A stretch of DNA of 64,000 nt from Paenibacillus_E sp052115445 (GTDB lineage Bacteria > Bacillota > Bacilli > Paenibacillales > NBRC-103111), in NCBI RefSeq assembly GCF_052115445.1, contig NZ_JBFRGR010000020.1, positions 1 to 64,000 of the forward strand, in the 5' to 3' direction. Shown here one piece after another: positions 1-9,743 of the stretch (position 1 is its first letter; each line of letters starts with the position of its first letter). The notes below the pieces were generated by a model. The model did no database searches. It saw only the letters and a list, made by a program, of their open reading frames with translations, and was not told where the DNA came from. Made by a program: the position numbers and the translations under genes.

Positions 1-19
1 CTACGACTGACCAATTGAC
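1..19 (+). repeat. Left terminal inverted repeat of the IS
   Basis: Reads CTACGACTGACCAATTGAC. Its reverse complement matches 1659-1677 with one mismatch (GAC against AAC at the inner end). Confidence 0.85.
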
Positions 20-83
20 TAACAGGTAATTCCAAATCCTCTGTCGAATTAGTTAATAGCTAATTTGACGGAGGTCTTGCTCT

Positions 84-1677
84 ATGCCATTACCAAAAAA
101 CCGAATCATTCCTGAAAAGAAAGTTTACTTTCACCCTGAAATTCTTCATTGTCCAGATTGCGGAATAAAACTAAAGAGGCATCATACCGCTTGGAAAAAG
201 AATATTTCTACTCTTCAAGGCGTTATTCAAGTTTGGAATATGGCCTATTTCTGTCCAAGTGAAGCTTGTGGTCCTCTTAGACGGTACTTTCGGTCTGCGC
301 AGGCCGATGCCTTATGCATGAAGCACACTTCCTACGGTTTTGATGTTCTTGCCTTAGTCGGAGACCTACGGTTCAAACAACATAAGACCATTGGAGAGAT
401 TACTGAAGCGCTAAACGAACGCGGAGTCGCAACATCGGAGAGAAATTCCATGAGACTGTATGAGCGGTATTTAGTGTTGCTACGTGCTTCTGTGACGGAT
501 CATACCCGCATTCAGTTAGAAAAAGTTGTTCAAGAGAACAAAGGTATTATGTTGTCCATGGATGGCGTCCAACCCGAGAAGGGAAACGAGACGCTCTATG
601 TTGTACGTGAAGTTTTTAGCGGTACAATTCTAGCGGCAAAAAATCTCAAAAGCGGATCAGCGAGCGAGCTCATGGCCCTTTTGCAACCTGTAAAAGACAT
701 GAACTTTCCTGTAATTGGGCTGGTCAGTGACGGCCAGCAATCCATTCGCATAGCTATGGAAACCATGTGGCCGAATTCACCCTACCAGTACTGCCAATAT
801 CACTACCTAAAAGATATCGCTAAGCCGGTTGTTGACATCGATCGTAAGCTTAAAACCGGTATTAAGAAAACGCTACGCGGAATCCGTGAAATCGAGAAGG
901 TAGTAGAGAAAGACACATCCGATGAAGCCGAGATTGCAAAAGACTATCTAGCGGCTGTTCGTTCCATTTTGCTTGAAGATGGCAATCCACCTTTGGATTT
1001 GCCTGGTATTCGAATATATGAAAACGCACAAGCCGTTCAGAAATCGCTGGAGAACTGCTTGAGTAAAAAAAGAGCTTCCTCTCCTGAAAAAGGTTAACAG
1101 AATATTCAGTAAAATCAACGATTTTCAGGAAGCCTACAAAGCAGTCAGCCGCTGGCAGCTTGTTATTACACATGTGGCAAAAATATTTGAACCCGCGCTT
1201 GACCAGACAAGTGAATCCGTTCGTTTTCACCTAGAGAATCTATTGAATTGGATGCAACAGACATATACGGAGAAAGGTGATGAAGTGCTCGTAAACAATG
1301 TAAAGAGCTATTCAAAAGGATTTTGGAGAGGCCTCTTTACTTGTTACGATGCACCTCATGTCCCCAGAACGAATAACGATCATGAACGTTTTTTTCGTCA
1401 AACTAAAACCCGTCATCGCCGGATGACTGGACGCCGAAGTTGGAATGATTACATCCTTCGAAGTGGAGAGTTTGTTGTGTTGGTTGACGATGCTCTTAAA
1501 CAGGAGAATGTATTAGAACGTCTCCAACTTGTTGATTACAGCACTTTTGCTCAAGAACGTGACAGGTGGAACGAGCGTCTTCATGAAGGAATTAAGCGTC
1601 AACGCTTTAGAAGAAACCCTATCCAATACCTCAAAGATATTGAATCGAGGGCTTGTGCGTTAATTGGTCAGTCGTAG
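84..1677 (+). pseudogene. IS transposase, split by a +1 frameshift
   Basis: The first part (84-1097, 337 residues) starts at an ATG preceded by GGAGG. It has an N-terminal zinc-ribbon-like CPDCG motif near residue 24 and a DDE-type core, with MDGVQ near residue 159 and a VSDGQQS segment near residue 215. The second part is open in the next frame from about 1072 and ends at 1677; it carries the TNNDHERFFRQTK segment typical of the C-terminal half of such transposases. The frames join around an A7 run at 1065-1071, where skipping one base gives a continuous protein of about 530 residues. This could be a decayed gene, a homopolymer sequencing error or a programmed slip. An ATG at 1174 lies in the second frame but has no convincing ribosome binding site. 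Confidence 0.8.
1659..1677 (-). repeat. Right terminal inverted repeat of the IS
   Basis: Reads GTTAATTGGTCAGTCGTAG on the plus strand. Its last three bases are also the stop codon of the transposase frame. Confidence 0.85.
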
Positions 1678-1924
1678 GAGGGCATCTTCCAAAAATGTGA
1701 AAATTGCTTATATAGCATTTTTATGTGCCGGATGGGTTCTAGGAATCATAAAAAAGTTACTTGGGAGTCAAGTATGAATCGCCGATCACTCGATCTGCGA
1801 TTATTTGTGTTGGCTGTCACATAAAGCACGCAAATATTTTCCTGAAAAGAAAAAATACTTGGATGTATTTGCTCTTTCTGCTCCCTATAATGAAAGCATA
1901 ACCAAACAACATGAGGTGATCGAT

Positions 1925-2869
1925 TTGAAACAAGGCTTGATAAAAAACTCCACTGGAACCGAATCTAACAAGGTTCTACGCTATTCCCGAAAGCGTTCTC
2001 TCAATGATGTATGGGCTGGTTTATTTTTTACTGGACCAATGCTCATTACGACTACAGTGCTTACGATTATACCCATTCTTCTTTCCGGTATCATTAGTTT
2101 CACCGATTGGAATTTTATATCGGGTCTAGGAAGCATCAAATCAGTCGGGTTCGCCAATTACCAAAAACTGTTCCAAGATGTGGAGTTCATTCACTCCATG
2201 AAAAATAACATTGCGTTGATGGCCGTTGTACCCGTGTCACTTTTTCTTTCGTTAATATTGGCTGTGCTTATTAATAAAGTAACGTACTTCAAGACCTTTT
2301 TCAAGGTAATCTACTTTATGCCGTTTATTTCCAGCTTTGTTGCTGTCGCCGTGTTATGGAGAGTGTTATTCCACCCAACGAATGGTCCGATTAACGGTTT
2401 CTTAAAGTCAATTGGAATTGCTCATCCTCCATTGTGGCTCGCGGACACGAATTATGCGCTTCTTTCCGTAATGATTATCTTGGTATGGTCGTCTTTGGGT
2501 TTCAATATGATTATTTTTATGGCTGGACTGCAAAACATACCCAAGGATTTGTATGAGGCAGCTGATATAGATGGGGCCTCACCAATTCGTCAATTTTTCT
2601 CCATCACTCTACCAATGCTTTCACCAACGACTTTCTTTCTGTTAATAACGGGTTTGGTTGCTTCCTTCAAGGCATTTGATTTAATCATGATCTTGACGAA
2701 CGGAGGACCGGCGGGATCCACATCCGTTATCGTATTTTACTTATATGAAACTGCATTTATTAATTTGAAGTCCGGTTACGCTTCTGCGATGGGTATCGTA
2801 CTACTTCTCTTCATTCTAGTGATTACTCTTATTCAATGGGTAGGTCAAAAGAAATGGGTAAACTACTAA
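1925..2869 (+). CDS. Sugar ABC transporter permease, UgpA/LacF type
   Basis: Membrane permease of a carbohydrate-uptake ABC importer (CUT1 family). The chosen TTG start at 1925 follows GAGGTGATC at a good distance and gives 314 residues, the normal family length; the frame is open further upstream but with no better start. Six transmembrane stretches are visible, and the cytoplasmic EAA loop reads EAADIDGASPIRQFFSITLP around residue 210. The second permease begins 11 bases after the stop. No solute-binding protein or ATPase is adjacent. The open frame upstream (1805-1924) could be the end of a binding-protein gene removed by the IS, which is a guess. CUT1 systems often share a distant MsmX-type ATPase. 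Confidence 0.88.
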   Translation: MKQGLIKNSTGTESNKVLRYSRKRSLNDVWAGLFFTGPMLITTTVLTIIPILLSGIISFTDWNFISGLGSIKSVGFANYQKLFQDVEFIHSMKNNIALMAVVPVSLFLSLILAVLINKVTYFKTFFKVIYFMPFISSFVAVAVLWRVLFHPTNGPINGFLKSIGIAHPPLWLADTNYALLSVMIILVWSSLGFNMIIFMAGLQNIPKDLYEAADIDGASPIRQFFSITLPMLSPTTFFLLITGLVASFKAFDLIMILTNGGPAGSTSVIVFYLYETAFINLKSGYASAMGIVLLLFILVITLIQWVGQKKWVNY

Positions 2870-2880
2870 GGGGTGTTCCA

Positions 2881-3711
2881 ATGAAATCAATTCGTTTTGA
2901 TCGTACAATAGTTACTATATTTATGGCAATATGTGGAATATTTTTCGCTTTGCCTTTCTTATGGATGCTCTCAGCTTCATTTAAACCTGAACTGGAAGTA
3001 CTGGCTTATCCCATTCAATGGATTCCGAAGACATGGAGAGCAACTGAAAATTATACAGAGGTTTGGGCTGGGGCGCTGCCTTTTACAATGTATTATTGGA
3101 ACAGCTTGAAAGTATCCGTACTAACAACTCTGTTCTCATTACTGATTTCTTGTATGGCAGCCTATGGCTTCTCAAAGGTGAGCTTCAAAGGGCGTGATAT
3201 TCTCTTCGTTCTAGTACTAGTAACCTTCATGATTCCAAGTCAGGCGATTCTGGTGCCGCAATTTATTATGATACGTTGGTTGGGATTATTCGATAGTCAC
3301 ATTGGTCTAATCCTAATCGGTGCTTCCGGGGTTCTTGGGACATTCCTGCTACGGCAGTTTTTCATGGGTATTCATAATGAAATTATTGAATCAGCGAGGA
3401 TCGACGGTGCGAATCACTGGACCATCTTTTCCCGTATTACAATTCCGCTTGTCAAGCCGGCAATGGCGACTTATATGATATTGCGATTTATCTGGACTTG
3501 GAATGATTACCAGAATCCGTTGATTTTTATCCGGTCTGAGCAATTGTTTACATTACAGCTCGGTATGCGTAAGTTTGCTGATGCGAATGGCGAGTTTTAT
3601 TCGCTCATGATGGCTGGAGCCGTATCCGCCATTTTACCGTTGTTGATCATTTTCATCATTGGACAGAAACATGTTATTGAGGGCGTTGCCATGGGTAGTG
3701 TGAAGGGATGA
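2881..3711 (+). CDS. Sugar ABC transporter permease, UgpE/LacG type
   Basis: Second membrane subunit of the CUT1-type importer. ATG 2881 follows AAGGGGTG and gives 276 residues, the usual length; an in-frame ATG at 2836 would overlap the upstream gene and lacks a good ribosome binding site. There are six predicted membrane segments, and the EAA loop is visible as ESARIDGANHWTIFSRITIP around residue 173. It forms a two-gene operon with the preceding permease. The sugar transported cannot be read from the sequence. The YesM/YesN-type two-component system further on is of a kind that often controls such importers, but a MarR-MFS pair on the other strand lies between. Confidence 0.88.
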   Translation: MKSIRFDRTIVTIFMAICGIFFALPFLWMLSASFKPELEVLAYPIQWIPKTWRATENYTEVWAGALPFTMYYWNSLKVSVLTTLFSLLISCMAAYGFSKVSFKGRDILFVLVLVTFMIPSQAILVPQFIMIRWLGLFDSHIGLILIGASGVLGTFLLRQFFMGIHNEIIESARIDGANHWTIFSRITIPLVKPAMATYMILRFIWTWNDYQNPLIFIRSEQLFTLQLGMRKFADANGEFYSLMMAGAVSAILPLLIIFIIGQKHVIEGVAMGSVKG

Positions 3712-4075
3712 TAAACAAGTCAATTGTCAGATATCAGAAAATATGGAGTCTGCGAACTATGGTGATTGAAGAAGCAGGGGTTCAAAACGTCATACCATCA
3801 TCCAAGAAACGATTAAAAGATAATAAGGGAATCGCTATGTAAAGGAAAAAGCGAAGTTGATGCATTCTGCGAGTTATGGAATACGCGTATTTAATGTTAT
3901 ATCTTCCTATTAATAACATTGAAAGGAACATAGATGATATGTTCCTTTTCTTTATTTCATATTTGTATGTTCGCATGAATAACATAGCCTCTCGGGTCGC
4001 AGCCATTGTGCATCATGTTCCAATTGCCAGTCAAACCATTCATTACGGTATAACATTTGTTCCGATTGATCCATC
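3712..4075. other. Intergenic region between converging units
   Basis: No convincing gene. Two overlapping short open frames on opposite strands lack ribosome binding sites and recognisable features. The only structure seen is the terminator hairpin at 3922-3957. Confidence 0.6.
3922..3957 (+). terminator. Rho-independent terminator after the ABC permeases
   Basis: An 11-bp perfect stem, AAAGGAACATA paired with TATGTTCCTTT, has a 5-base loop (3922-3948) and is followed by a T-rich tail. The A-rich left side means it could also work for the converging MFS gene. Confidence 0.8.
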
Positions 4076-5284
4076 TCATTCCTGACTGCTTTCTACTATA
4101 CCATCTTTACGATTAGCCGAAACCACTCGAACAGCGACATACACAATCAGGAATAGGACCATGAATCCCGCGGAGTAACGATACATGATCGCATAGTTCG
4201 ATATGCTTGAAATTGCACCCAGAATTAAAGCTCCTGCCGCTACGCCAAAGTCCGTGGAGTTGTAGAACATGCTGTTGGCCATCCCGTATTGCTCTGGCTT
4301 AGAGGAACGCAGCATCCAAGCTTGAAGAGTAGGCTGAATTGCTCCAAAGCCAAGTCCGTACAATAACGCGGCTATAATGAGCATTCTCATCGATGTCGCA
4401 TAGGAGAGCACGGTTAAGCTTGCCACAAGACAGATCGCTGCGGGTATAAGAACCGCGGCATGGCCCCGGCTGTCGAATATTCTACCGGAGATCGGACGAA
4501 CGATAATAATGGTAACCGCATTGAACAAGAAGAACAAGCCGACCTGCTCTAGATGCCTAAATTGTCCAAACAGGGCGATGAAGCTTAGCAGACCGCTATA
4601 AGTGACTGCAGTAATCACATTAAGGAACGCGGGAAACAATAATTGCTTGTTAAAAGGGATCTTTACCGCTGCACCTTTGTGCGCTTCAGTCGATTTACGA
4701 GCTTCCGGCGGTACTGAGCGAGAGAAGAGCAGAAGCGGGATAGCCGCTAGCACGGTCCACATGCCGATCATGGACAAGGTTACGAAACCGGATTGCTGCA
4801 TCACGTTTAAGCCAATCATCGGTCCGATAGACATCGCTAAGCTCGTAGACAAACCGAAATAACCAATCCCTTCACCCATTCGCTTGCCTGGAATAATCTG
4901 CGACACCAAGGTCGGGATTATCGTACTCGCCATCCCGAACCCAATTCCGTAAGCAACACGCATAACTAGCAATACTCCAATGGAATCCGCTATGACATAC
5001 AAACCGGTTATAAGTGCTGCAATGGCTAAACCGATATATAGGATAACATTACGATTCATTTTCTTCATTAACCATGCCGTCATGAAACGGGCTGCTATCG
5101 CGGAAATCGCGAAGACACTTGTGACTAGACTAACTGTAAGATCCCCCGCTTGAAATTCGTTCTTCACATAGGCAGGGAAGGAAGACAGCAACATCTGCAG
5201 ATTAAGGAATAACAATAACGCGCCAATCGTTAAGCAAATAAAGGATTTCGTCCATAGTCTGGATGACTGTTCAAGCTGCTGCAT
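4076..5284 (-). CDS. MFS drug/metabolite efflux transporter
   Basis: A 402-residue major facilitator superfamily protein with about 12 membrane segments. The segment RFMTAWLMKKMNRNVI near residue 66 is the loop 2-3 region, and the mid-protein loop is soluble as expected. It resembles the YfcJ/YwoD-like sugar or drug efflux branch of the superfamily. It follows the MarR gene by 11 bases on the same strand, so the pair forms a MarR-controlled efflux operon. The substrate is unknown. Confidence 0.85.
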   Translation of the reverse strand: MQQLEQSSRLWTKSFICLTIGALLLFLNLQMLLSSFPAYVKNEFQAGDLTVSLVTSVFAISAIAARFMTAWLMKKMNRNVILYIGLAIAALITGLYVIADSIGVLLVMRVAYGIGFGMASTIIPTLVSQIIPGKRMGEGIGYFGLSTSLAMSIGPMIGLNVMQQSGFVTLSMIGMWTVLAAIPLLLFSRSVPPEARKSTEAHKGAAVKIPFNKQLLFPAFLNVITAVTYSGLLSFIALFGQFRHLEQVGLFFLFNAVTIIIVRPISGRIFDSRGHAAVLIPAAICLVASLTVLSYATSMRMLIIAALLYGLGFGAIQPTLQAWMLRSSKPEQYGMANSMFYNSTDFGVAAGALILGAISSISNYAIMYRYSAGFMVLFLIVYVAVRVVSANRKDGIVESSQE

Positions 5285-5295
5285 GGTGTATACCC

Positions 5296-5766
5296 CTACT
5301 CTCTATCCGCTAATTTATTCACATGATTATTAATTCTTAAGAGCAGTGAAATAAGCCCCTCGTATTCCTCCTCGGAAATGCACTGCTTGATCTCCACCGT
5401 AACTTGCTTCTCAATTGGGATTGTCTCTTGGATCAGCTTTCGTCCTTTATCTGTGATATAGACCGCGAAGGAACGGCGGTCGTTCTCCCCAATCCGCTTG
5501 CTGATCAGCCTTTTTTGCTCTAGATGATCGAGAATTCGAGTGGTCGTCGGCTTGTCCTTGCTAGTGAGCTCAGCAATTTCCTTCTGAATCAGGCCGTCAT
5601 CTCGGTTAACCTGATAGAGGACGGACCACTGCTCGGGTGTAATTCCATACTCCTTCAGCCTGCCCTGTAATAAGGCAGACAACTTGTGATAGGTCGTACC
5701 CATCATAAATCCGATTGATCGGTTCAGTTCATTGATCTGATTCGTCATGTATATTTGTGCCCCCAT
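5296..5766 (-). CDS. MarR-family transcriptional repressor
   Basis: A winged-helix regulator of 156 residues, or 150 if the ATG at 5748 is used. The second ATG has a GGGGG ribosome binding site at good spacing, whereas the first has only a weak GCAGGG. The winged helix is clear: IQKEIAELTSKDKPTTTRILDH is the recognition region, followed by a wing with RISKRIGENDRRS. It probably represses itself and the downstream MFS gene through the palindrome at 5784-5801. MarR proteins usually respond to small phenolic ligands, which would suit this aromatic-degrading context, but the ligand is not known. Confidence 0.9.
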   Translation of the reverse strand: MGAQIYMTNQINELNRSIGFMMGTTYHKLSALLQGRLKEYGITPEQWSVLYQVNRDDGLIQKEIAELTSKDKPTTTRILDHLEQKRLISKRIGENDRRSFAVYITDKGRKLIQETIPIEKQVTVEIKQCISEEEYEGLISLLLRINNHVNKLADRE

Positions 5767-6068
5767 TCCCTGCTTTTATATATTAGTTGTTACGACAACT
5801 ATATACCAAACAACTAACGATGTAAAGATATAGTCGTGAACGCCTATTGACTCATAACCACTGCTTCAGAAAAAATATTTCTTAAAATGTCAAAATAATT
5901 GATGGTATAGTAGTTTGGCGTATCGTATGATTCAGAATAATTGGAAATCATTTCGTTAAAACTAAAAGGCTGCTTTAACCAAGAGAGANGGTACATGTTT
6001 TCTCAAGTAATATGATCTAAAAAATTCCTTCATCAATAATGGTCCGTTACTCTAAAAAGGAGCTTATC
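5767..6068. other. Divergent intergenic region, marR to sensor kinase
   Basis: Apart from the operator near marR and the ribosome binding site AAAAAGGAG just before 6069, no gene or clear structure was seen. A single N is present at 5989. Confidence 0.5.
5784..5816 (-). promoter_or_regulatory. Probable MarR operator
   Basis: TAGTTGT-TACG-ACAACTA (5784-5801) is a perfect inverted repeat with 7-bp arms, about 20-50 bases upstream of the marR start. A further half-site ACAACTA lies at 5810-5816. Position and symmetry fit an autoregulatory MarR operator. Confidence 0.65.
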
Positions 6069-7838
6069 ATGTTATTATTCTTCCGAAATCTGTCTCTCAG
6101 GAAAAAATTAATTATTACATCAATCGCTTGTTTGATATTGCCAACCATTATCATGCTATTTATTACAAACGTTTTTACACAGCGAATCATTCGAGAACAT
6201 ACGTTAGAAAGTTCAAACCAGATTTTACAAAATGTGCAGGGTNAAATCAATAAAGTAATGGATGAAATGGTTGCCGTATCAAACATGATTCAATTTGATT
6301 CGGAGCTCAAGAGCTTGATTCAGAGTAAGTATGGTCCATTATTAACGAAGTCGGTAACGGAAAAATTAGAACAATTGGTTAGCGATAAACCGGATGTACA
6401 GCTCACCTTACTAACAAGAGATGGACGCTATTTTTCCAGTTATTCGTATTATGAGTTTGATCCTTCAAATTTTAGAAAACAAGCCTGGTTTGAAGATTTG
6501 TCTCGCTTGTCAGCTTTAGACACGCTTTTTTTAGGCGTCCAACCAAATTATTTGAAATCCCAGGCAGAAGAGAATCCTTACGTGATCATGACAGCTCGAG
6601 TTTTAATGGATAATTCTGCGAATCCGATTGCTTATTTAATCGTAAGCCGCTCGGAGAATGCATTCAGTAATATTTTTGACAAATTCTCCGAGGACATTTT
6701 TCTGTTGGATACGAATAACCATATACTGTCCCACGGAGATAAGGATTACATTGGGGATAATTTTTTAAACCTAATTCAAAAAAATGTCGTTGAATCATCT
6801 GAGATTATTAGTTTAGATGGGAAATCTCACCTCTATGTGTCTAAACCTCTGCGTCATGCGGGTTGGACCCTGGTCAGTCTGTCTCCATACGAACAATTAA
6901 CCGATAAATTAAACAACATTTCTAGGTCTGGTTTGGTTTTACAGGTGCTTTTTCTAGTTGGATTTATCATCATTCTCGCCTATTTGCTTCGGAAATTTAC
7001 AAAACCAATTCAAGTACTTGGTGAAGTTGCGCTTAAAGTTGAAGCTGGGGATATAGAGGTGCGATCTAATGTAAGAGGAGGGGATGAAGTTGGACGTCTA
7101 GGGCGTGCTTTTGATCTTATGCTTGACCGCATACTTCAGATGCTCGAACAAGTCAAACTTGAGCAAGAGCTTAAGCGGCAGGCAGAGATAGAGATGCTGC
7201 ATGCGCAAATTCATCCTCATTTTTTGTTCAATGTACTAAGCTCGATTCGTTTGAAGCTTCTAATGAAAGACGACGAGCAGAACGCCGAGCTAATCGGATC
7301 TTTATCAACTCTATTGCGTTCTACCATTTCCACACATCAGGAGTTTGTATCATTGCTTGTTGAGGTTGAAATGTCCAAGCAATATATGGAATTGATGAAC
7401 TTTACTATGCGGCATCCAGTCGTTCCTCGTATCCATGTGAATCCTGAGCTGTTTCCGGAGACTGTGCCAAGATTTATACTACAGCCAATTATTGAAAATG
7501 CGTATAAGCACGGTTTTACTGGGAAAAGCGGATGTATTACGATAAATGTAGACAAAGTGGAAGAAACCTTGCAGATTTCGGTTAAGGATAATGGGCTTGG
7601 TATGGATACAAAAACGGTGAGTTCGTTACAGGAACGATTAATACTTAACAAAAGACAGATTATCGAAGGATCTGCTGATAACGGCAGCAAGCAGATATCC
7701 GGTATAGGGCTATCTAATGTCTATGAACGTCTAAAGTTAATTTACGGGGAGCGGTTTCAAATGACTATACAAAGTGAAAATAATCTTGGTACCAGCATCG
7801 TACTTATCCTCCCGATTTCAAAAATGGAGAATAAATGA
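6069..7838 (+). CDS. YesM-type sensor histidine kinase
   Basis: Membrane sensor kinase of 589 residues from ATG 6069, which has AAAAAGGAG upstream; ATG 6039 lacks one. Order: transmembrane segment near residues 10-35; extracytoplasmic dCache-like sensor to about 275; second transmembrane segment near 280-300; HAMP linker; His_kinase family dimerisation segment with the phospho-acceptor in HPHFLFN near 380; and an HATPase domain with ENAYKHG near 475 and GIGLSNVYERL near 550. It is paired with the response regulator one base downstream. Such pairs in Paenibacillus-like genomes usually control carbohydrate uptake genes. An N at 6243 leaves one residue undetermined. Confidence 0.92.
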   Translation: MLLFFRNLSLRKKLIITSIACLILPTIIMLFITNVFTQRIIREHTLESSNQILQNVQGXINKVMDEMVAVSNMIQFDSELKSLIQSKYGPLLTKSVTEKLEQLVSDKPDVQLTLLTRDGRYFSSYSYYEFDPSNFRKQAWFEDLSRLSALDTLFLGVQPNYLKSQAEENPYVIMTARVLMDNSANPIAYLIVSRSENAFSNIFDKFSEDIFLLDTNNHILSHGDKDYIGDNFLNLIQKNVVESSEIISLDGKSHLYVSKPLRHAGWTLVSLSPYEQLTDKLNNISRSGLVLQVLFLVGFIIILAYLLRKFTKPIQVLGEVALKVEAGDIEVRSNVRGGDEVGRLGRAFDLMLDRILQMLEQVKLEQELKRQAEIEMLHAQIHPHFLFNVLSSIRLKLLMKDDEQNAELIGSLSTLLRSTISTHQEFVSLLVEVEMSKQYMELMNFTMRHPVVPRIHVNPELFPETVPRFILQPIIENAYKHGFTGKSGCITINVDKVEETLQISVKDNGLGMDTKTVSSLQERLILNKRQIIEGSADNGSKQISGIGLSNVYERLKLIYGERFQMTIQSENNLGTSIVLILPISKMENK

Positions 7839-7839
7839 T

Positions 7840-9444
7840 ATGTATAAAGTAATTATCGCTGACGATCATATGCCTGTTATTGAATACTTGACGGCAAAAA
7901 TCCCTTGGCAAGAACTCGGTTTGGAGCTTATTGAAGCTTGTTCTGATGGAGAGGAAGCGGTAAACGCTTGCAAAAGTTCTCAACCTGATATTCTAATTAC
8001 CGATATCGGTATGCCGATCATGAATGGATTGGATTTAATTGAAGAAACAAGAAAAATCAATCCTAGCTTGAAGACTGTCATTTTGTCCTGCCATGAAGAC
8101 TTTCAATTTGCTCAAAGGGCAGTAAAGTTGAAAGTAAATGATTATATTTTAAAAGAAACTCTACGTATTGAACAGTTGGTAGATATTCTACGCCAACTTA
8201 TTAAACAGTTGAACGAAGAAGAAGCGATGCTGCGTGACCGGCAAAAACTGCAGGATGTAGTTTTTCAAACCCTCTCATCGGTAAGAACAAAATTTTTGCG
8301 TTCTTTGATAGATCAACCTATTTGGAATGAGACTGAGTGGGTAGAGAAAGCAGAAAATATCGGCATTCAATCATTGAAAGGAACTCCTTATTTACCTGTA
8401 CTTTGCTTGCTAGAACGGTTTTCGGATGTAGCAACGAGGTTTGGAGGAGGGCACCAACTTCAATTTGTAATTGATAATGCACTGAACGAATCTGTCAAAT
8501 TCGAGGGGAATGTTGTCATAACACTCACTGAGAAACATTACTTTGTCCTATATCCTTTTCCTAAGTCAATTAAAAGGAATATATCGGAAGAAATAAATAA
8601 GGAATTACAAAAAATTCAAAATTCAATAAATCTTTATATGAAAATTGGAACTTCTTTTTATTTCGGTGAAGTTTGCAATACGATGTTAGAATTAAAGAAA
8701 CAGACCACACTATTACTAAATTCAAAAACTTTCCACTTTTATTCANGGGAAAATCGAATTTTAAAATTGCAGCAAATTGAGACAACTAAGGACGATATAT
8801 TTGTAAATTATACAGCGGCTCTGGAAGGCTTTAAAAATTGTATTTTTAATTGCGATGTTGAATATGTAAAAGAAACAATTGCAAGGTGGATTGCTCAAAT
8901 TGATGCAAATAAGTATCCTATGGATTCCGTTCGTAGTTGGGTGTTAAAAATAGTTACTGACATAGAACTGAAGTTCACTGTCATGCAGCATTTTCTAACG
9001 AATTATAGTGCAGAGGTGTTGCAACAAACGGTATATGCAATCGATACGATTAATCATCTTAGTGAGTGGCTAATTGAATTTTTGGTTGAAAAAATGGAAA
9101 ACGTGAGATTGCACCAAGATCAATCTAGCCGAAAGGAAATTGTCGCGGCGCAACGTTATGTGATGATGCATTTGAATGAAAAAATCAGTATGGAGGAAAT
9201 GGCTAAACGATTAGATCTTAATTCGTCGCACTTTAGCCGTATTTTCAAAAAGGAGACTGGAGAAACATTTATAGAATTTGTCACGAGAAGTAAGATGGAA
9301 AGGGCTCGTGAATTGCTTGATACATCGGCTCAAAGCGTTGAACAAATTTCAGAAGAGCTTGGTTTTGATAATAGCAGCTATTTCTTTAAATTATTTCGCG
9401 CCTTCTCTGGCATGTCACCTGCTGAATACCGTAAAAAAGTATAG
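7840..9444 (+). CDS. YesN-type response regulator, REC plus AraC domain
   Basis: DNA-binding response regulator of 534 residues, partner of the kinase whose stop codon lies one base before this ATG (7840); the longer open frame from 7774 would overlap the kinase. The receiver domain spans residues 1-120, with acidic pocket DDH at 9-11 and phospho-acceptor Asp in LITDIGMP near residue 54. A long middle region follows, then two AraC helix-turn-helix motifs at the C-terminus (EEMAKRLDLNSSHFSRIF and VEQISEELGFDNSSYFFKLF). The target promoter is not evident; the ABC permeases at 1.9-3.7 kb are candidates by gene type only. An N at 8746 affects one codon. Confidence 0.92.
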   Translation: MYKVIIADDHMPVIEYLTAKIPWQELGLELIEACSDGEEAVNACKSSQPDILITDIGMPIMNGLDLIEETRKINPSLKTVILSCHEDFQFAQRAVKLKVNDYILKETLRIEQLVDILRQLIKQLNEEEAMLRDRQKLQDVVFQTLSSVRTKFLRSLIDQPIWNETEWVEKAENIGIQSLKGTPYLPVLCLLERFSDVATRFGGGHQLQFVIDNALNESVKFEGNVVITLTEKHYFVLYPFPKSIKRNISEEINKELQKIQNSINLYMKIGTSFYFGEVCNTMLELKKQTTLLLNSKTFHFYSXENRILKLQQIETTKDDIFVNYTAALEGFKNCIFNCDVEYVKETIARWIAQIDANKYPMDSVRSWVLKIVTDIELKFTVMQHFLTNYSAEVLQQTVYAIDTINHLSEWLIEFLVEKMENVRLHQDQSSRKEIVAAQRYVMMHLNEKISMEEMAKRLDLNSSHFSRIFKKETGETFIEFVTRSKMERARELLDTSAQSVEQISEELGFDNSSYFFKLFRAFSGMSPAEYRKKV

Positions 9445-9540
9445 CGATTAGCGCCCGTTTTATTAGATTGACGCAGCTTAAATGATAATCAATAATTAGG
9501 CCTGATTCCCAAAGGGGTCGCACACAAGTGATTAGTAAAA

Positions 9541-9583
9541 ATGCCAGTATAGCGGAAGAAACCGCTATCTGGCGTTTTTTTGA
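9541..9583 (+). terminator. Terminator of the two-component operon
   Basis: The hairpin pairs ATGCCAGTATAGCGG with CCGCTATCTGGCGT (one bulge, one wobble) around a 6-base loop and is followed by seven T residues. Confidence 0.8.
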
Positions 9584-9743
9584 ATGGAGCAGGCTTTTTC
9601 GCAGCTCTATTATGATTTGTGTCCAAAGGTTTTGGAAATGGTTGGAAAAGTTCAGGATGGGAACGGAAACCGAGGAAATCATTGGAACGAGAGGTTCTTT
9701 AGCGAAAGAAACTCCGATTGTTCGAACTAATTCAATTTCCGAT

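Larger units (their letters stand above)
1..1677 (+). mobile_element. Complete insertion sequence with frameshifted transposase
   Basis: The element is bounded by 19-bp terminal inverted repeats that match at 18 of 19 positions (1-19 and 1659-1677). It holds a single transposase gene split by a frameshift. The transposase stop codon TAG is the outermost triplet of the right repeat. The window starts on the first base of the left repeat, so no left flank is available and a target-site duplication cannot be tested. The IS family was not identified with certainty. Confidence 0.85.

Noticed and set aside
3782..4085. Overlapping short open frames on both strands
   Set aside because: They lie across a terminator hairpin, lack ribosome binding sites and show no family features.
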